In this document: in pieces, positions 51,543-59,742 of the stretch
How the letters are laid out: each line of letters begins with the position of its first letter
How positions within the stretch are numbered: the stretch's first letter is position 1
Assembly: GCA_018399635.1 (NCBI GenBank)
Contig: JAGYOH010000003.1
Coordinates: 1 to 64,000, forward strand
Direction of reading: 5' to 3'
Origin: Clostridia bacterium
Lineage (GTDB): Bacteria > Bacillota > Clostridia > Peptostreptococcales > Acidaminobacteraceae
Length of the DNA: 64,000 nt
Notes under the pieces: generated by a model
What the model was told of the DNA's origin: nothing
Database searches by the model: none
Seen by the model: only the letters and a program-made list of their open reading frames with translations
Position numbers and translations under genes: made by a program

Positions 51543-52655
51543 CTAATATTCACCCAGTTTCAAACGGTAGACGACTTCCTCCCGATCTTCATTGATGGCT
51601 TTGATCTCAAGGGTGTCTCCCACCTGGTACTGGTTTTTGATTTCAATGAGCTCTTCGATGGTTTTCACCAATCGGCCCTCCAGGGCGATGATGACATCCC
51701 CCACCACCAAGCCCGCCTCTGAAGCGGGACCCGCGGGATCGATTTGAGTGATGATGACTCCGAGGGGCAGGTCGTAAATCTCCGAAAGCTCCTCGTCGAT
51801 GGTTCTGCCGGAGATGCCGATGTAGGGTCGCTGCACAGCGCCGTGATCGATGAGGTCCTCCATGATGGGCAGGGCTTCGTTGATGGGAATGGCGAAGCCG
51901 ATTCCCTCGACGCTGGTATCCGAAATCTTAGCGGTATTGATACCGATCACCTGACCCCTGCCATTGACCAGGGCCCCTCCGGAATTGCCGGGATTGATGG
52001 CGGCATCAGTCTGGATCAGACTCGTGCTGTTGCTGGACCGCATCAGGTCGCGGTCCAGGGCGCTGACCACTCCCACGGTCACCGTGTTGTTGTAGCCCAG
52101 GGGGTTGCCGATGGCGATGGCGATCTCACCCACCTGCAATTGGTCGGAATCTCCGAAGACCGCCGGCTTGATCTTCTCGGAAAGTTCCTGGGAGATTTCC
52201 CCGGCGTCGATTCGGATCACGGCGATATCGGTCTGGGCATCCGCGCCGACCACCTGGGCGGGATACAGTTTGTCCTGGCCCAGGTCCACCCCGATTTCCC
52301 TGGCGCCGTCAATCACATGCTGATTCGTCACCACGAAGATTCCCTGTTGGTTGTTGTCAAAAATGATTCCTGAACCGAGTCCCTCGGATTCGTAGATCAT
52401 ATTGAAAAGGTTCCGGCTCTCGATGATGGTGGTGATGGCCACCACTTGATGGCCCACCGCCTCGGCTATGGCTTGTACGCCGCCCTCTGCGGCCGGCCCG
52501 GTTTCAGCGATCTCCCGGGTGTCCTGAAGGATGGTCACCCTGTCCTCCTCGAAATGGTTTTCCAGCAACCAGTAAGTGCCACCGACTCCGGCGCCTCCCA
52601 CGAGAGAAAATACAATCAAAAATACCAGGATTCTAAAAAATGTCAACTTCACCAT
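51543..52655 (-). CDS. htrA: HtrA/DegP-type membrane-anchored serine protease
   Basis: The 370-residue protein has an N-terminal membrane anchor (about 6-28) and a trypsin-like domain with H in T-N-Q-H-V-I-D, D in T-D-I-A-V-I and S in N-P-G-N-S-G-G. One C-terminal PDZ domain follows (about 285-365). It degrades or refolds damaged exported proteins on the outer face. The ATG at 52655, five bases after AGGGAG, is better than the GTG six bases earlier. The promoter lies at 52682-52710. Confidence 0.94.
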   Translation of the reverse strand: MVKLTFFRILVFLIVFSLVGGAGVGGTYWLLENHFEEDRVTILQDTREIAETGPAAEGGVQAIAEAVGHQVVAITTIIESRNLFNMIYESEGLGSGIIFDNNQQGIFVVTNQHVIDGAREIGVDLGQDKLYPAQVVGADAQTDIAVIRIDAGEISQELSEKIKPAVFGDSDQLQVGEIAIAIGNPLGYNNTVTVGVVSALDRDLMRSSNSTSLIQTDAAINPGNSGGALVNGRGQVIGINTAKISDTSVEGIGFAIPINEALPIMEDLIDHGAVQRPYIGISGRTIDEELSEIYDLPLGVIITQIDPAGPASEAGLVVGDVIIALEGRLVKTIEELIEIKNQYQVGDTLEIKAINEDREEVVYRLKLGEY

Positions 52656-52681
52656 ACTCACTCCCTTTGTAAATTTTTTGA

Positions 52682-52710
52682 ATTATCACCGGTCGATTGG
52701 GTATAACCAA
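52682..52710 (-). promoter_or_regulatory. htrA: promoter of the HtrA gene
   Basis: On the minus strand TTGGTT (52705-52710), a 17-bp spacer and GATAAT (52682-52687). An oppositely directed candidate, TTGAAT (52678-52683), 18 bp and TATAAC (52702-52707), overlaps it and could serve the gene at 52725. Confidence 0.5.
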
Positions 52711-52724
52711 AGTGGTGATGAAAA

Positions 52725-53093
52725 TTGGCTCATAATGAAATATATTATACCCTGGAAATCAATTCTGATAACATCGTGGTGGTAAAATTTGTGGATCGAT
52801 TCATTATCTCCAAGTCCCACCTCATTGCCATCCTGGAAATCGTCAAAAATCGTTTTTTTGAGTATCCCTTGATTCTGGATATCAGAAATATCGACGGGAT
52901 TGAATTCGAAGCCATCGAAATGAACAAGATCGAGATTTTCAAAAACTTTCCCAGCCGGGTGGCCATTCTTTACGAAAGAAATTCCATCAGTCAGAAGTAC
53001 GCGGAGCTGATCGACAGCATCAATGATTCCTGCAACCGGATCAGCAAGTTCGAAGGTTTTCAAGAGGCCTTCAACTGGACGAAAACTTCCTAG
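52725..53093 (+). CDS. hypothetical protein, possibly STAS-like
   Basis: The 122-residue soluble protein starts with TTG after a weak GGTGATG site. It alternates beta and helix (V-V-V-K-F-V-D-R-F-I-I-S-K, then P-L-I-L-D-I-R-N-I-D-G-I), reminiscent of STAS-type folds, but no family signature is certain. It lies 8 bp upstream of the LysR gene and is probably co-transcribed. Confidence 0.55.
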   Translation: MAHNEIYYTLEINSDNIVVVKFVDRFIISKSHLIAILEIVKNRFFEYPLILDIRNIDGIEFEAIEMNKIEIFKNFPSRVAILYERNSISQKYAELIDSINDSCNRISKFEGFQEAFNWTKTS

Positions 53094-53101
53094 GAGGTCC
53101 T

Positions 53102-53989
53102 ATGGATTTCAAGCAGTTAGAGAGCTTCATCGCGATTGCCAAGTACAAGAGCTTTTCTAGGGCGGCCGAAAGTCTCTTTCTTACCCAGCCCACCCTGAGC
53201 AATCACATCATATCCCTGGAAAAGGAACTCGGGACCCTCCTTTTCAATCGCATGAACAAAAAGGTCTCCTTGACGGATGTCGGAGAGCTTTTTTTTCAGC
53301 ACGCCCTGGATATCATCAACAGCCGGGACCGGGCCCTCTTCTCCCTGAACCAGTTCAAGGGAGAGATCGCCGGAACCCTGGAGATTTCCTCCAGCACCGT
53401 GCCCCAGCATTATTTTCTCGGAGACCTGATCCAGGAGTTTGCAAAGAAATATCCCAACGTCCGCTACAAGATTCTGCGGCACGACTCCCATCAGGTTCTG
53501 GATAAAATCAGTCGGGGGGAGGTGGACTTCGGCATTGTGGGTCAGCAGCTGCCCATCCATAATGTCCGCTATCACGAGATCATGGGGGATGAAATCCAGC
53601 TCCTCGCCCACAAGGATTTTCCAAAGGACACCCTCGCCATCGATGAGCTCAAGGGGGTGCCGCTGATTCTCAGAGAAAAAGGTTCCGCCACCCGGCAGGT
53701 GCTGCTTCTGGCCCTGGCCGACCACGGCATCGCCCTCGAGGACCTGGCCATCAAGGCGGAGATTGAAAACACCGCCACGATCAAGCAGTTTGTTTCAAAG
53801 GGCATCGGGCTTTCCTTCATCTCCAACCAGGAAATCCTCAGTGACGGCTCCTGCGAGAATCTGAAGGTGATCCCCATCGAAAATTTCAGAATCACCCGCA
53901 GCTTCTACTTCGCCTACAATGAAAAAATCGCCTTTTCACCCCTGTGTGAGGCCTTCAAGAACTTCATCTTCGACAAGAACCAGAAATGA
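53102..53989 (+). CDS. LysR family regulator, selenium-metabolism-associated type
   Basis: The 295-residue protein has an N-terminal winged helix (Q-L-E-S-F-I-A-I-A, F-S-R-A-A-E-S-L-F-L-T-Q-P-T-L-S-N-H-I) and a substrate-binding domain with I-S-S-S-T-V-P-Q-H-Y-F-L. The wording matches the LysR subgroup found near selenium metabolism genes in Clostridia, as I recall it. No sel or selenoprotein gene lies in the window, so the target is open. The ATG follows AGGAGG. Confidence 0.85.
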   Translation: MDFKQLESFIAIAKYKSFSRAAESLFLTQPTLSNHIISLEKELGTLLFNRMNKKVSLTDVGELFFQHALDIINSRDRALFSLNQFKGEIAGTLEISSSTVPQHYFLGDLIQEFAKKYPNVRYKILRHDSHQVLDKISRGEVDFGIVGQQLPIHNVRYHEIMGDEIQLLAHKDFPKDTLAIDELKGVPLILREKGSATRQVLLLALADHGIALEDLAIKAEIENTATIKQFVSKGIGLSFISNQEILSDGSCENLKVIPIENFRITRSFYFAYNEKIAFSPLCEAFKNFIFDKNQK

Positions 53990-54007
53990 TGTCTTTATGA
54001 GAAAAAA

Positions 54008-54037
54008 GGAGAATCCCGGCGGATTCTCTTTTTTTTT
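54008..54037 (+). terminator. terminator of the LysR gene
   Basis: A stem GAGAATCC/GGATTCTC with a CGGC loop is followed by nine T. It adjoins the end of the converging aminopeptidase gene. Confidence 0.87.
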
Positions 54038-55428
54038 CAGTACATGAAGCCTTTGTAGCCCTTGTAGGCCATGTACAGATCCACCTTGCTCAAAAGCTCA
54101 TAGGGGGCGTGCATGCTGAGGAGGGGTATCCCGCAGTCCACGACCTCCGCCCCGAGATTGGCCAGAATATAGGCGATGGTGCCACCGCCCCCCTGGTCCA
54201 CCTTGCCCAGTTCTCCCGTCTGCCAGACCACCTGATGGTCGTCGAAAATCCTGCCCACCTCCGCCAGAAACTCCGCATTGGCATCGTTGCAGCCGCTTTT
54301 TCCCCTTGAGCCCGTGTATTTTGTCACCTGCAGGCCGTAACCCAGAAATCCGGTGTTGCTTTTGTCATAGACCGACTTGAAACTCGGATCGAAGGCGGCG
54401 TTGACATCCGCCGACAAGACCTTGCTGGCCATGAAGGCGCGCCTCAGATAAAGATCGGAATAGTCAGCCTCCTGGAGATTGATCAACTCCGCCACCAGAT
54501 TCTCGAAAACCTTGGATTCCGAGCCGGTGTTGCCGTTGGAGCCCACTTCTTCCTTGTCCATGAAAAGACCCACGGCGGTGAACTCCGGCTTGTCCACCTC
54601 AAAGAGACCCTTGACCCCCGCAAAGGAACAGACCCGGTCATCATGCCCGTAGCCCAGAATCATGGAGCGGTCGAAGCCCACATCCCTCGCCTTGCCCGCC
54701 GGCACGATTTCGAGTTCCGCAAAGAGAAAATCCTTCTCTGAAAAGCCGTAGTTTTCCTTGAGGATCTTCAGGACGGCCTCCTTGACGGGATGCTTGTCCT
54801 CCCCCTCGAGGGGAATATTGCCTGCGATGATGTTCAGATCCTCGCCTTCAATCACCTCGGAGGCCTTTTTCTGCATCTGGTCCTTGGCCAGATGAGGCAG
54901 CAGGTCGCTGATGTAGAAGACCGGATCCTCCTCCCTTTCCCCGATGCTGATCTGAATCCGGCCGCCATCCTTTTTCATGACGACCCCGTGAAGGGCCAGG
55001 GCCGTTGACGCCCACTGGTACTTTTTGACGCCGCCGTAATAATGGGTCTTCATCAGGGCCAGATCCGCATCCTCGTAGAGGGGGACCGGCTTGAGGTCCA
55101 GGCGCGGGGAATCGATATGGGCGCCGACGATCCGCATCCCCTTTGAAAGGGGGGCGGTGCCCATGACCATGAGGATGACGGACTTGTCCTTGTTGACGGC
55201 ACAGACCTTCGATCCGGCCGCCAGGGGGACCTTTCCCGAAAGATAGTCCTCAACAGGAACAAACCCCTCCTCCTGAGCCATTGCGGCAATCAGGGCCGCG
55301 GCCTCCCTCTCGGTCTTGGCCTTGTCGATGAAATTCTTGTATGCCTCTCCCATGGCGAAGACCCTGCTTTTTTCCTCATCCCCAAGAGAAAGCCAGGCAT
55401 TCTTTTTTTCAAAACTCAAGTCACTCAT
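54037..55428 (-). CDS. M18 family aminopeptidase
   Basis: The 463-residue metalloaminopeptidase has the M18 ligands in G-A-H-I-D-S-P-R, G-H-D-D-R, D-K-E-E-V-G-S and the C-terminal S-M-H-A-P-Y-E. It removes N-terminal residues from peptides in the cytosol, consistent with amino-acid fermentation. Length is normal for the family. A promoter lies at 55464-55492. Confidence 0.94.
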   Translation of the reverse strand: MSDLSFEKKNAWLSLGDEEKSRVFAMGEAYKNFIDKAKTEREAAALIAAMAQEEGFVPVEDYLSGKVPLAAGSKVCAVNKDKSVILMVMGTAPLSKGMRIVGAHIDSPRLDLKPVPLYEDADLALMKTHYYGGVKKYQWASTALALHGVVMKKDGGRIQISIGEREEDPVFYISDLLPHLAKDQMQKKASEVIEGEDLNIIAGNIPLEGEDKHPVKEAVLKILKENYGFSEKDFLFAELEIVPAGKARDVGFDRSMILGYGHDDRVCSFAGVKGLFEVDKPEFTAVGLFMDKEEVGSNGNTGSESKVFENLVAELINLQEADYSDLYLRRAFMASKVLSADVNAAFDPSFKSVYDKSNTGFLGYGLQVTKYTGSRGKSGCNDANAEFLAEVGRIFDDHQVVWQTGELGKVDQGGGGTIAYILANLGAEVVDCGIPLLSMHAPYELLSKVDLYMAYKGYKGFMY

Positions 55429-55463
55429 CTGAATCCTCCATAAAAATTATTTTATATAGTGTA

Positions 55464-55492
55464 AAGATATCCTTTTCTCCAAAAAAAGTCAA
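55464..55492 (-). promoter_or_regulatory. promoter of the M18 aminopeptidase gene
   Basis: On the minus strand TTGACT (55487-55492), a 17-bp spacer and TATCTT (55464-55469). It directly follows the terminator of the DUF896 gene. Confidence 0.5.
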
Positions 55493-55514
55493 CAAAAAGG
55501 CAGGTCACCCTGCC
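55493..55514 (-). terminator. terminator of the hutH-DUF896 unit
   Basis: On the minus strand a stem GGCAGG/CCTGCC with a 4-base loop is followed by five T. Confidence 0.78.
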
Positions 55515-55690
55515 TAATCAATGTACTCGATATCCATGTTGTCCAATTGCTGCCTGAACCGCTTTCTGAAGTGCCCCAGGTATTCCTCTCTGAGCCGCTC
55601 CTGTTCCTTTTTCTCGTCTTCAGTGAGACCCTCCGACTTGGCCTTGGCGGCGTAAAAGTTGATTTTTTCAATCAGTTCGCTGGTAATCAT
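55514..55690 (-). CDS. DUF896 family protein (YnzC-like)
   Basis: A 58-residue protein with ATG seven bases after AGGAGG. It shows the DUF896 pattern: I-E-K-I-N-F-Y-A-A-K-A-K, then G-L-T-E-D-E-K-K-E-Q, then L-R-E-E-Y-L, R-K-R-F-R and Q-Q-L-D-N. Family members are small helical hairpin proteins; YnzC of Bacillus is LexA-controlled, otherwise the function is unclear. It lies 8 bp after hutH. Confidence 0.92.
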   Translation of the reverse strand: MITSELIEKINFYAAKAKSEGLTEDEKKEQERLREEYLGHFRKRFRQQLDNMDIEYID

Positions 55691-55698
55691 AGGACCTC

Positions 55699-57231
55699 CT
55701 ACTTCAGGTCGACCTCCTGACTCACCGCTTCGAAGATCTCGTGAGATTTGATCAGGTCAACCACCTTGTTGATATCATAGTACATCACCCGGTCTTCTTC
55801 AAGGGTTTTCACCTGTTTTCTGATCAATTCATAGGCGGTCCTGGTGCCGACTCCGAGCCCCTCCTGATGGCCGGCCAGATCGATGGCCTGGCAGGCGGTG
55901 AGCATCTCAAGACCGATGACCTTGAGGGAGTTGCCCAGAATATCCCGGGCCTTGCGGGCCGCTATGGTTCCCATGCTCACATGATCCTCCTGATTGGCCG
56001 AGGAAGGAATGGAGTCGACGCTGGCGGGATGCGCCAGGATCTTGTTCTCTGAAACCAGGGCCGCCGCCGTGTACTGGACGATCATGAATCCGGAATTGAG
56101 TCCGCCATGGGGGGTCAGGAAGGCCGGCAGTTCACTCAGAGCCGGATTGACCAGGCGCTCCAGCCGCCGCTCCGCCGCATTGGCCAGCTCGGCCAGGGCG
56201 ATGCCCAGATAATCGAAGGCCAGGGCCATGGGCTGACCGTGGAAATTGCCGCCGGAAATGGCGTAATCGTCCTCGGGGAAGATGATGGGATTGTCGGTGA
56301 CGGCGTTGATCTCGATTTCAACCTTTTCCTTGATATGGGTAAGGGCGTCCTTGGTGGCCCCGTGGATCTGGGGCACGCATCTCAGGGAATAGGCGTCCTG
56401 GACCCGGATATCCCCCTGTCGGGTGGTGTTCTTCGAACCCTTGAGGATTTCAAGAAGATTGCCGGCTCCCGCCATCTGGCCGGGATGGGGTCTCAGGGCA
56501 TGGACCCTGGGGTCGAAGGCGTCGGTGATGCCGCTCAGGGCCTCCATGGTAAGGGCCGCGGAAACGTCACTCAGCTTGCTGAGCATGAGGCCGTCGATGA
56601 GGGCCAGGGCGCCTACCGCCGTGAGGACCTGGGTGCCGTTGATGAGGGCGAGACCTTCCTTTGAAACCAGAACCACCGGTTCCAGCCCGGCCTTTTCAAG
56701 AGCGGCCCCGGAATCCATGATTTCCTCCTGATACTTGGCCTCTCCGAGACCGATCAGGGTGAGCACCATATGGGCCAGGGGGGCCAGGTCACCACTGGCA
56801 CCAAGAGAACCCTGTTCCGGTATTCTGGGCAGCACCCTTTCATTGATCATGGCCACGAGGCTTTCCAGGGTGTCGAGACGGATCCCGGAATTGCCCTTGG
56901 CCAGGGCGTTGGCTCTGAGCAGCATGATGGTGAGCACCACCTCGTCCTCGAAGAAGTCCCCCACGCCGCAGGCATGGCTCATGATCAGATTCTTCTGCAG
57001 GTCCTTGGTTTCCTCATGATCGATGTTGATGTCGGAAAACTTGCCGAAACCCGTGGTGATGCCGTAAATGGTCCGGTCCTCACTCACATACTGGTCCACC
57101 TTCTGCCGGCAGAATACCACTTTTTGTTTCGCTTCATCACTGATGGCAACCTTATAACCCTTGCGGGCCACCTTGACGATGTCGTCAAGGGTCAAGGAAC
57201 CGCCATCAATTATCACTTTTTGCAATTGCAT
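55699..57231 (-). CDS. hutH: histidine ammonia-lyase
   Basis: The 510-residue enzyme deaminates histidine to urocanate. The A145-S146-G147 triad inside G-S-L-G-A-S-G-D-L-A-P-L forms the MIO cofactor, and Y-G-I-T-T-G-F-G lies at 56-63. Length is as usual for the family. No hutU, hutI or hutG lies nearby, so the rest of the pathway is elsewhere or absent. The ATG has AGGGGG unusually close; the TTG two codons later would be better spaced. Confidence 0.94.
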   Translation of the reverse strand: MQLQKVIIDGGSLTLDDIVKVARKGYKVAISDEAKQKVVFCRQKVDQYVSEDRTIYGITTGFGKFSDINIDHEETKDLQKNLIMSHACGVGDFFEDEVVLTIMLLRANALAKGNSGIRLDTLESLVAMINERVLPRIPEQGSLGASGDLAPLAHMVLTLIGLGEAKYQEEIMDSGAALEKAGLEPVVLVSKEGLALINGTQVLTAVGALALIDGLMLSKLSDVSAALTMEALSGITDAFDPRVHALRPHPGQMAGAGNLLEILKGSKNTTRQGDIRVQDAYSLRCVPQIHGATKDALTHIKEKVEIEINAVTDNPIIFPEDDYAISGGNFHGQPMALAFDYLGIALAELANAAERRLERLVNPALSELPAFLTPHGGLNSGFMIVQYTAAALVSENKILAHPASVDSIPSSANQEDHVSMGTIAARKARDILGNSLKVIGLEMLTACQAIDLAGHQEGLGVGTRTAYELIRKQVKTLEEDRVMYYDINKVVDLIKSHEIFEAVSQEVDLK

Positions 57232-57257
57232 AACCCCCTATTCAATACTCTGCATCA

Positions 57258-57287
57258 ATTATATCACTCCCCTTTTTTTTTACCAAA
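57258..57287 (-). promoter_or_regulatory. hutH: promoter of hutH
   Basis: On the minus strand TTGGTA (57282-57287), an 18-bp spacer containing a run of A, and TATAAT (57258-57263). Confidence 0.6.
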
Positions 57288-57420
57288 CTATTTGATGCAA
57301 TCCACAACAATCAGCAATGACGGGGGTATCCATGAATCAGGGAAATTCCTTCGCCGGACCACAAACGGAATCCGTCCCTGAGAGGCCGCCCTCAAATCAC
57401 GGCTTGAACTTAAAAAAATG

Positions 57421-57450
57421 TTGAAATTAGAACGTACTTAGTGATATAGT
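57421..57450 (+). promoter_or_regulatory. promoter of the M23 peptidase-bactofilin operon
   Basis: TTGAAA (57421-57426), an 18-bp spacer and TATAGT (57445-57450) lie 44 bp before the ATG. Confidence 0.6.
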
Positions 57451-57494
57451 AATCGTAAGGAATGAAAATGATTGCCAATTGGGGGGGAATGTGC

Positions 57495-58502
57495 ATGAAG
57501 CTGTTAAAAGTACTGGATAAACTGCGGTCCAACAAGTTCTCCATCATGATCATCCCCGACGCCAACAACAAGGTGATTCATTTCAACATCAGCAAGCTTT
57601 TCGTTTACACCTTTGTCATCGTTTTTCTCCTCGCCAACGGTTATTTCGTCACCAAGAACCTCTACTTGGAGGCCCTGAACGATTATCTGTGCACCACCAA
57701 CGCATCCCTTGAGGATGAGATTACATACCGCGACGACAAGATTGAAAAACTCTACGCCGTTTCAAATGAAAAAGAGGATGAAATGGATGAACTCAAAAAG
57801 TCCCTGAATTCCTCAGCCCTTTACTTTGAAGCCAAACTCGACGAACTCCATGATCTCGAGGGGGAAGTCAATCTGCTCCTTTCCATGATCAATGACCGGG
57901 GGGATACCGCACTGAGCATCCCCATCAGCCGCAGCATCGACCAGACCACCCTCCTCGCCATCAATGAGGAGAAGATCCAGCAGCCCTCCGTCATTGACGA
58001 AATCAAGAACATCACCACCGATGATGAAATCTCCGAGATGATCGCCGAGCAGATCCACAAGTACCGGGATCTCATCGACGAGGTCTCTTCCCAGTTCGAT
58101 TTCCTTGAAGCCTATCCCGACTATTCCCCCGTCAAGGGGTACGTCACCTCCAACTACGGCTATCGAAGGGATCCCTTCACCGGCCTCACCTCCTTCCACA
58201 GAGGACTCGATATTGCGGCTTCAAAGGGAACCGAAATCCGGGCCTCGGGTTCCGGTGTGGTCACCTATGTGGGTTACAAGGGCAACTACGGCTACATGAT
58301 TCTGATCTCCCACGGTTACGGATACGAAACCGTTTATGCACATAACAGCAAGAACCTGGTCACCGTCGGTCAGCAAGTAACAAAGGGAGATGTCATCGCG
58401 TTATTGGGTTCGACCGGCCGCAGTACGGGGCCCCATGTCCACTTCGAGGTGCAGCTTGACGGAAAACAGATCAACCCAAGAAAAACTCTAGCAGACTATT
58501 AG
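57495..58502 (+). CDS. M23 family endopeptidase, membrane-anchored
   Basis: The 335-residue protein has a short cytosolic start, a membrane segment (about 33-52), an external coiled coil (about 60-130) and a LytM/M23 domain with H235-x3-D239, H283 and H314-V-H316. It cleaves peptidoglycan cross-bridges. The ATG at 57495 follows GGGGGGA at suitable spacing; earlier ATGs lie on or before that site. The bactofilin gene follows by 12 bp, a well-known partnership in cell-shape control. Confidence 0.92.
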   Translation: MKLLKVLDKLRSNKFSIMIIPDANNKVIHFNISKLFVYTFVIVFLLANGYFVTKNLYLEALNDYLCTTNASLEDEITYRDDKIEKLYAVSNEKEDEMDELKKSLNSSALYFEAKLDELHDLEGEVNLLLSMINDRGDTALSIPISRSIDQTTLLAINEEKIQQPSVIDEIKNITTDDEISEMIAEQIHKYRDLIDEVSSQFDFLEAYPDYSPVKGYVTSNYGYRRDPFTGLTSFHRGLDIAASKGTEIRASGSGVVTYVGYKGNYGYMILISHGYGYETVYAHNSKNLVTVGQQVTKGDVIALLGSTGRSTGPHVHFEVQLDGKQINPRKTLADY

Positions 58503-58514
58503 GAGGGATTAGCT

Positions 58515-58943
58515 ATGTTCACCAACGAAACCAGCCCCAAGAAATTCAGTGCTGATACCTATGACGTCATCATAGGAAAAAGCACGAAACTCACAGGCAA
58601 TATCCACAGTGGTGGTGCCGTCAGAATTGAAGGGGAAATCACCGGAGATATAGAGGCCAAGGGCAATGTCATCGTCGGCAACGACGCCGTGGTCACCGGC
58701 AATATCAAATGCAGGTTCATTGAAATTTCAGGCAGTGTCAAGGGCAACATCTCCTGCCAGGGCAACCTGAAGGTCTACTCTCAGGGTTCCCTCCTCGGCG
58801 ATGTTTCCGTCGTCTCCAAATCACCCGAGGACAGCGGCACGATCCTCGATATCGAAGAGGGTGGGGATTTCCAGGGAAATGCTGAAATTCTCCTGGAAGA
58901 AAAACGGGAAGCCGCCAGCTTCGAACCCAAGAAGAAAATCTAG
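58515..58943 (+). CDS. bactofilin (polymer-forming cytoskeletal protein)
   Basis: The 142-residue protein has the bactofilin core of short beta-helix repeats: I-I-G-K-S-T-K-L-T-G-N-I, G-G-A-V-R-I-E-G-E-I-T-G-D-I, then N-V-I-V-G-N-D-A-V-V-T-G-N-I. Disordered tails flank the core. It polymerises without nucleotide and positions wall enzymes. The ATG follows TAGGAGG. A terminator ends the two-gene unit. Confidence 0.94.
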   Translation: MFTNETSPKKFSADTYDVIIGKSTKLTGNIHSGGAVRIEGEITGDIEAKGNVIVGNDAVVTGNIKCRFIEISGSVKGNISCQGNLKVYSQGSLLGDVSVVSKSPEDSGTILDIEEGGDFQGNAEILLEEKREAASFEPKKKI

Positions 58944-58950
58944 TTGAAAA

Positions 58951-58978
58951 AGAGAGAGATTTGATCTCTCTTTTTTTT
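58951..58978 (+). terminator. terminator of the bactofilin operon
   Basis: A stem AGAGAGAT/ATCTCTCT with a 3-base loop is followed by seven T. Confidence 0.87.
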
Positions 58979-58999
58979 ACCTCGCAAGCGGAGGGCACT

Positions 59000-59731
59000 A
59001 TGAGACATGTACTGGCCAACTTGAGAAAAACCGTACAGGAACATCAGCTGATCCGGCCCCATGACCGGGTGGCGGTGGGGATTTCAGGGGGAAAGGATTC
59101 CATGCTCCTCCTCCTGGCACTGAAAAAATTCCAGGGATTCAGTCCCATTCCCTTCGAACTGGGGGCTTTTTTCGTCGACCTCGGATTCAAGGACTACCCC
59201 TTCGAGGTGATGGCGGATTACCTCAAGGCCCTGGACCTTCCCCTCACCCGGGTTGAAACCCGGATCTCCCAGATCGTCTTTGATGCCAGGGAGGAGAAAA
59301 ACCCCTGCGCCCTCTGCGCCAACATGCGTCGGGGAGCCCTTCACAAGGCCGTCAAGGCCCAGGGCTATGACGTTCTGGCCCTGGGTCATCATGAAAACGA
59401 CGCCGTGGAGACCCTGATGATGAACATGATCTACACCGGACGGATCAATACCTTCAAGATGAAAACCTACCTGTCTCGACAAGACCTGTGGGTCATCCGT
59501 CCCCTGATCCATCTGGAGGAGGCCAGGATCAAAGAGGCGGTTCTAAAGGAAAGCATCCCCGTCATCACGAACCCCTGTCCCATGGACAAGGCCACCAAGC
59601 GCCTGGCCATGAAGCAGCTGCTGGTCCAGATCTATCAGGCATACCCCCAGGCCAGAAAGAATTTCGTCACCGCCATCAACAACCCCGACCAGGTGCAGCT
59701 GGTCATTGAAAAAAAGGTCGCTCAGGATTGA
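59000..59731 (+). CDS. PP-loop ATPase, TtcA/TilS-like tRNA-modifying family
   Basis: The 243-residue protein has the PP-loop S-G-G-K-D-S at 29-34, a cysteine pair C103-x2-C106 (C-A-L-C) and the conserved G-H-H-E-N-D-A-V-E-T. A further cysteine lies in N-P-C-P. This matches the TtcA-type tRNA thiolation group, where the cysteines hold an iron-sulfur cluster; the exact tRNA position is not clear. The ATG at 59000 is five bases after GGAGG. Confidence 0.85.
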   Translation: MRHVLANLRKTVQEHQLIRPHDRVAVGISGGKDSMLLLLALKKFQGFSPIPFELGAFFVDLGFKDYPFEVMADYLKALDLPLTRVETRISQIVFDAREEKNPCALCANMRRGALHKAVKAQGYDVLALGHHENDAVETLMMNMIYTGRINTFKMKTYLSRQDLWVIRPLIHLEEARIKEAVLKESIPVITNPCPMDKATKRLAMKQLLVQIYQAYPQARKNFVTAINNPDQVQLVIEKKVAQD

Positions 59732-59742
59732 GCGGCCTTTTC
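59711..59742. terminator. terminator between the TtcA-like and flavodoxin-fold genes
   Basis: A stem AAGGTCGCTCA/TGAGCGGCCTT (one G-U pair) with a 4-base loop; flanking A- and T-runs let it act on both strands. Confidence 0.83.

Noticed and set aside
57421-58502. Starts at ATG codons upstream of 57495 for the M23 peptidase
   Set aside because: They lie on or before the GGGGGGA ribosome-binding site and would add an unconserved-looking N-terminus.
59000-59731. Assignment as TilS (tRNA-Ile lysidine synthetase)
   Set aside because: The C-x-x-C pair and the short length fit the TtcA-type group better than TilS, which lacks this pair and is usually longer.
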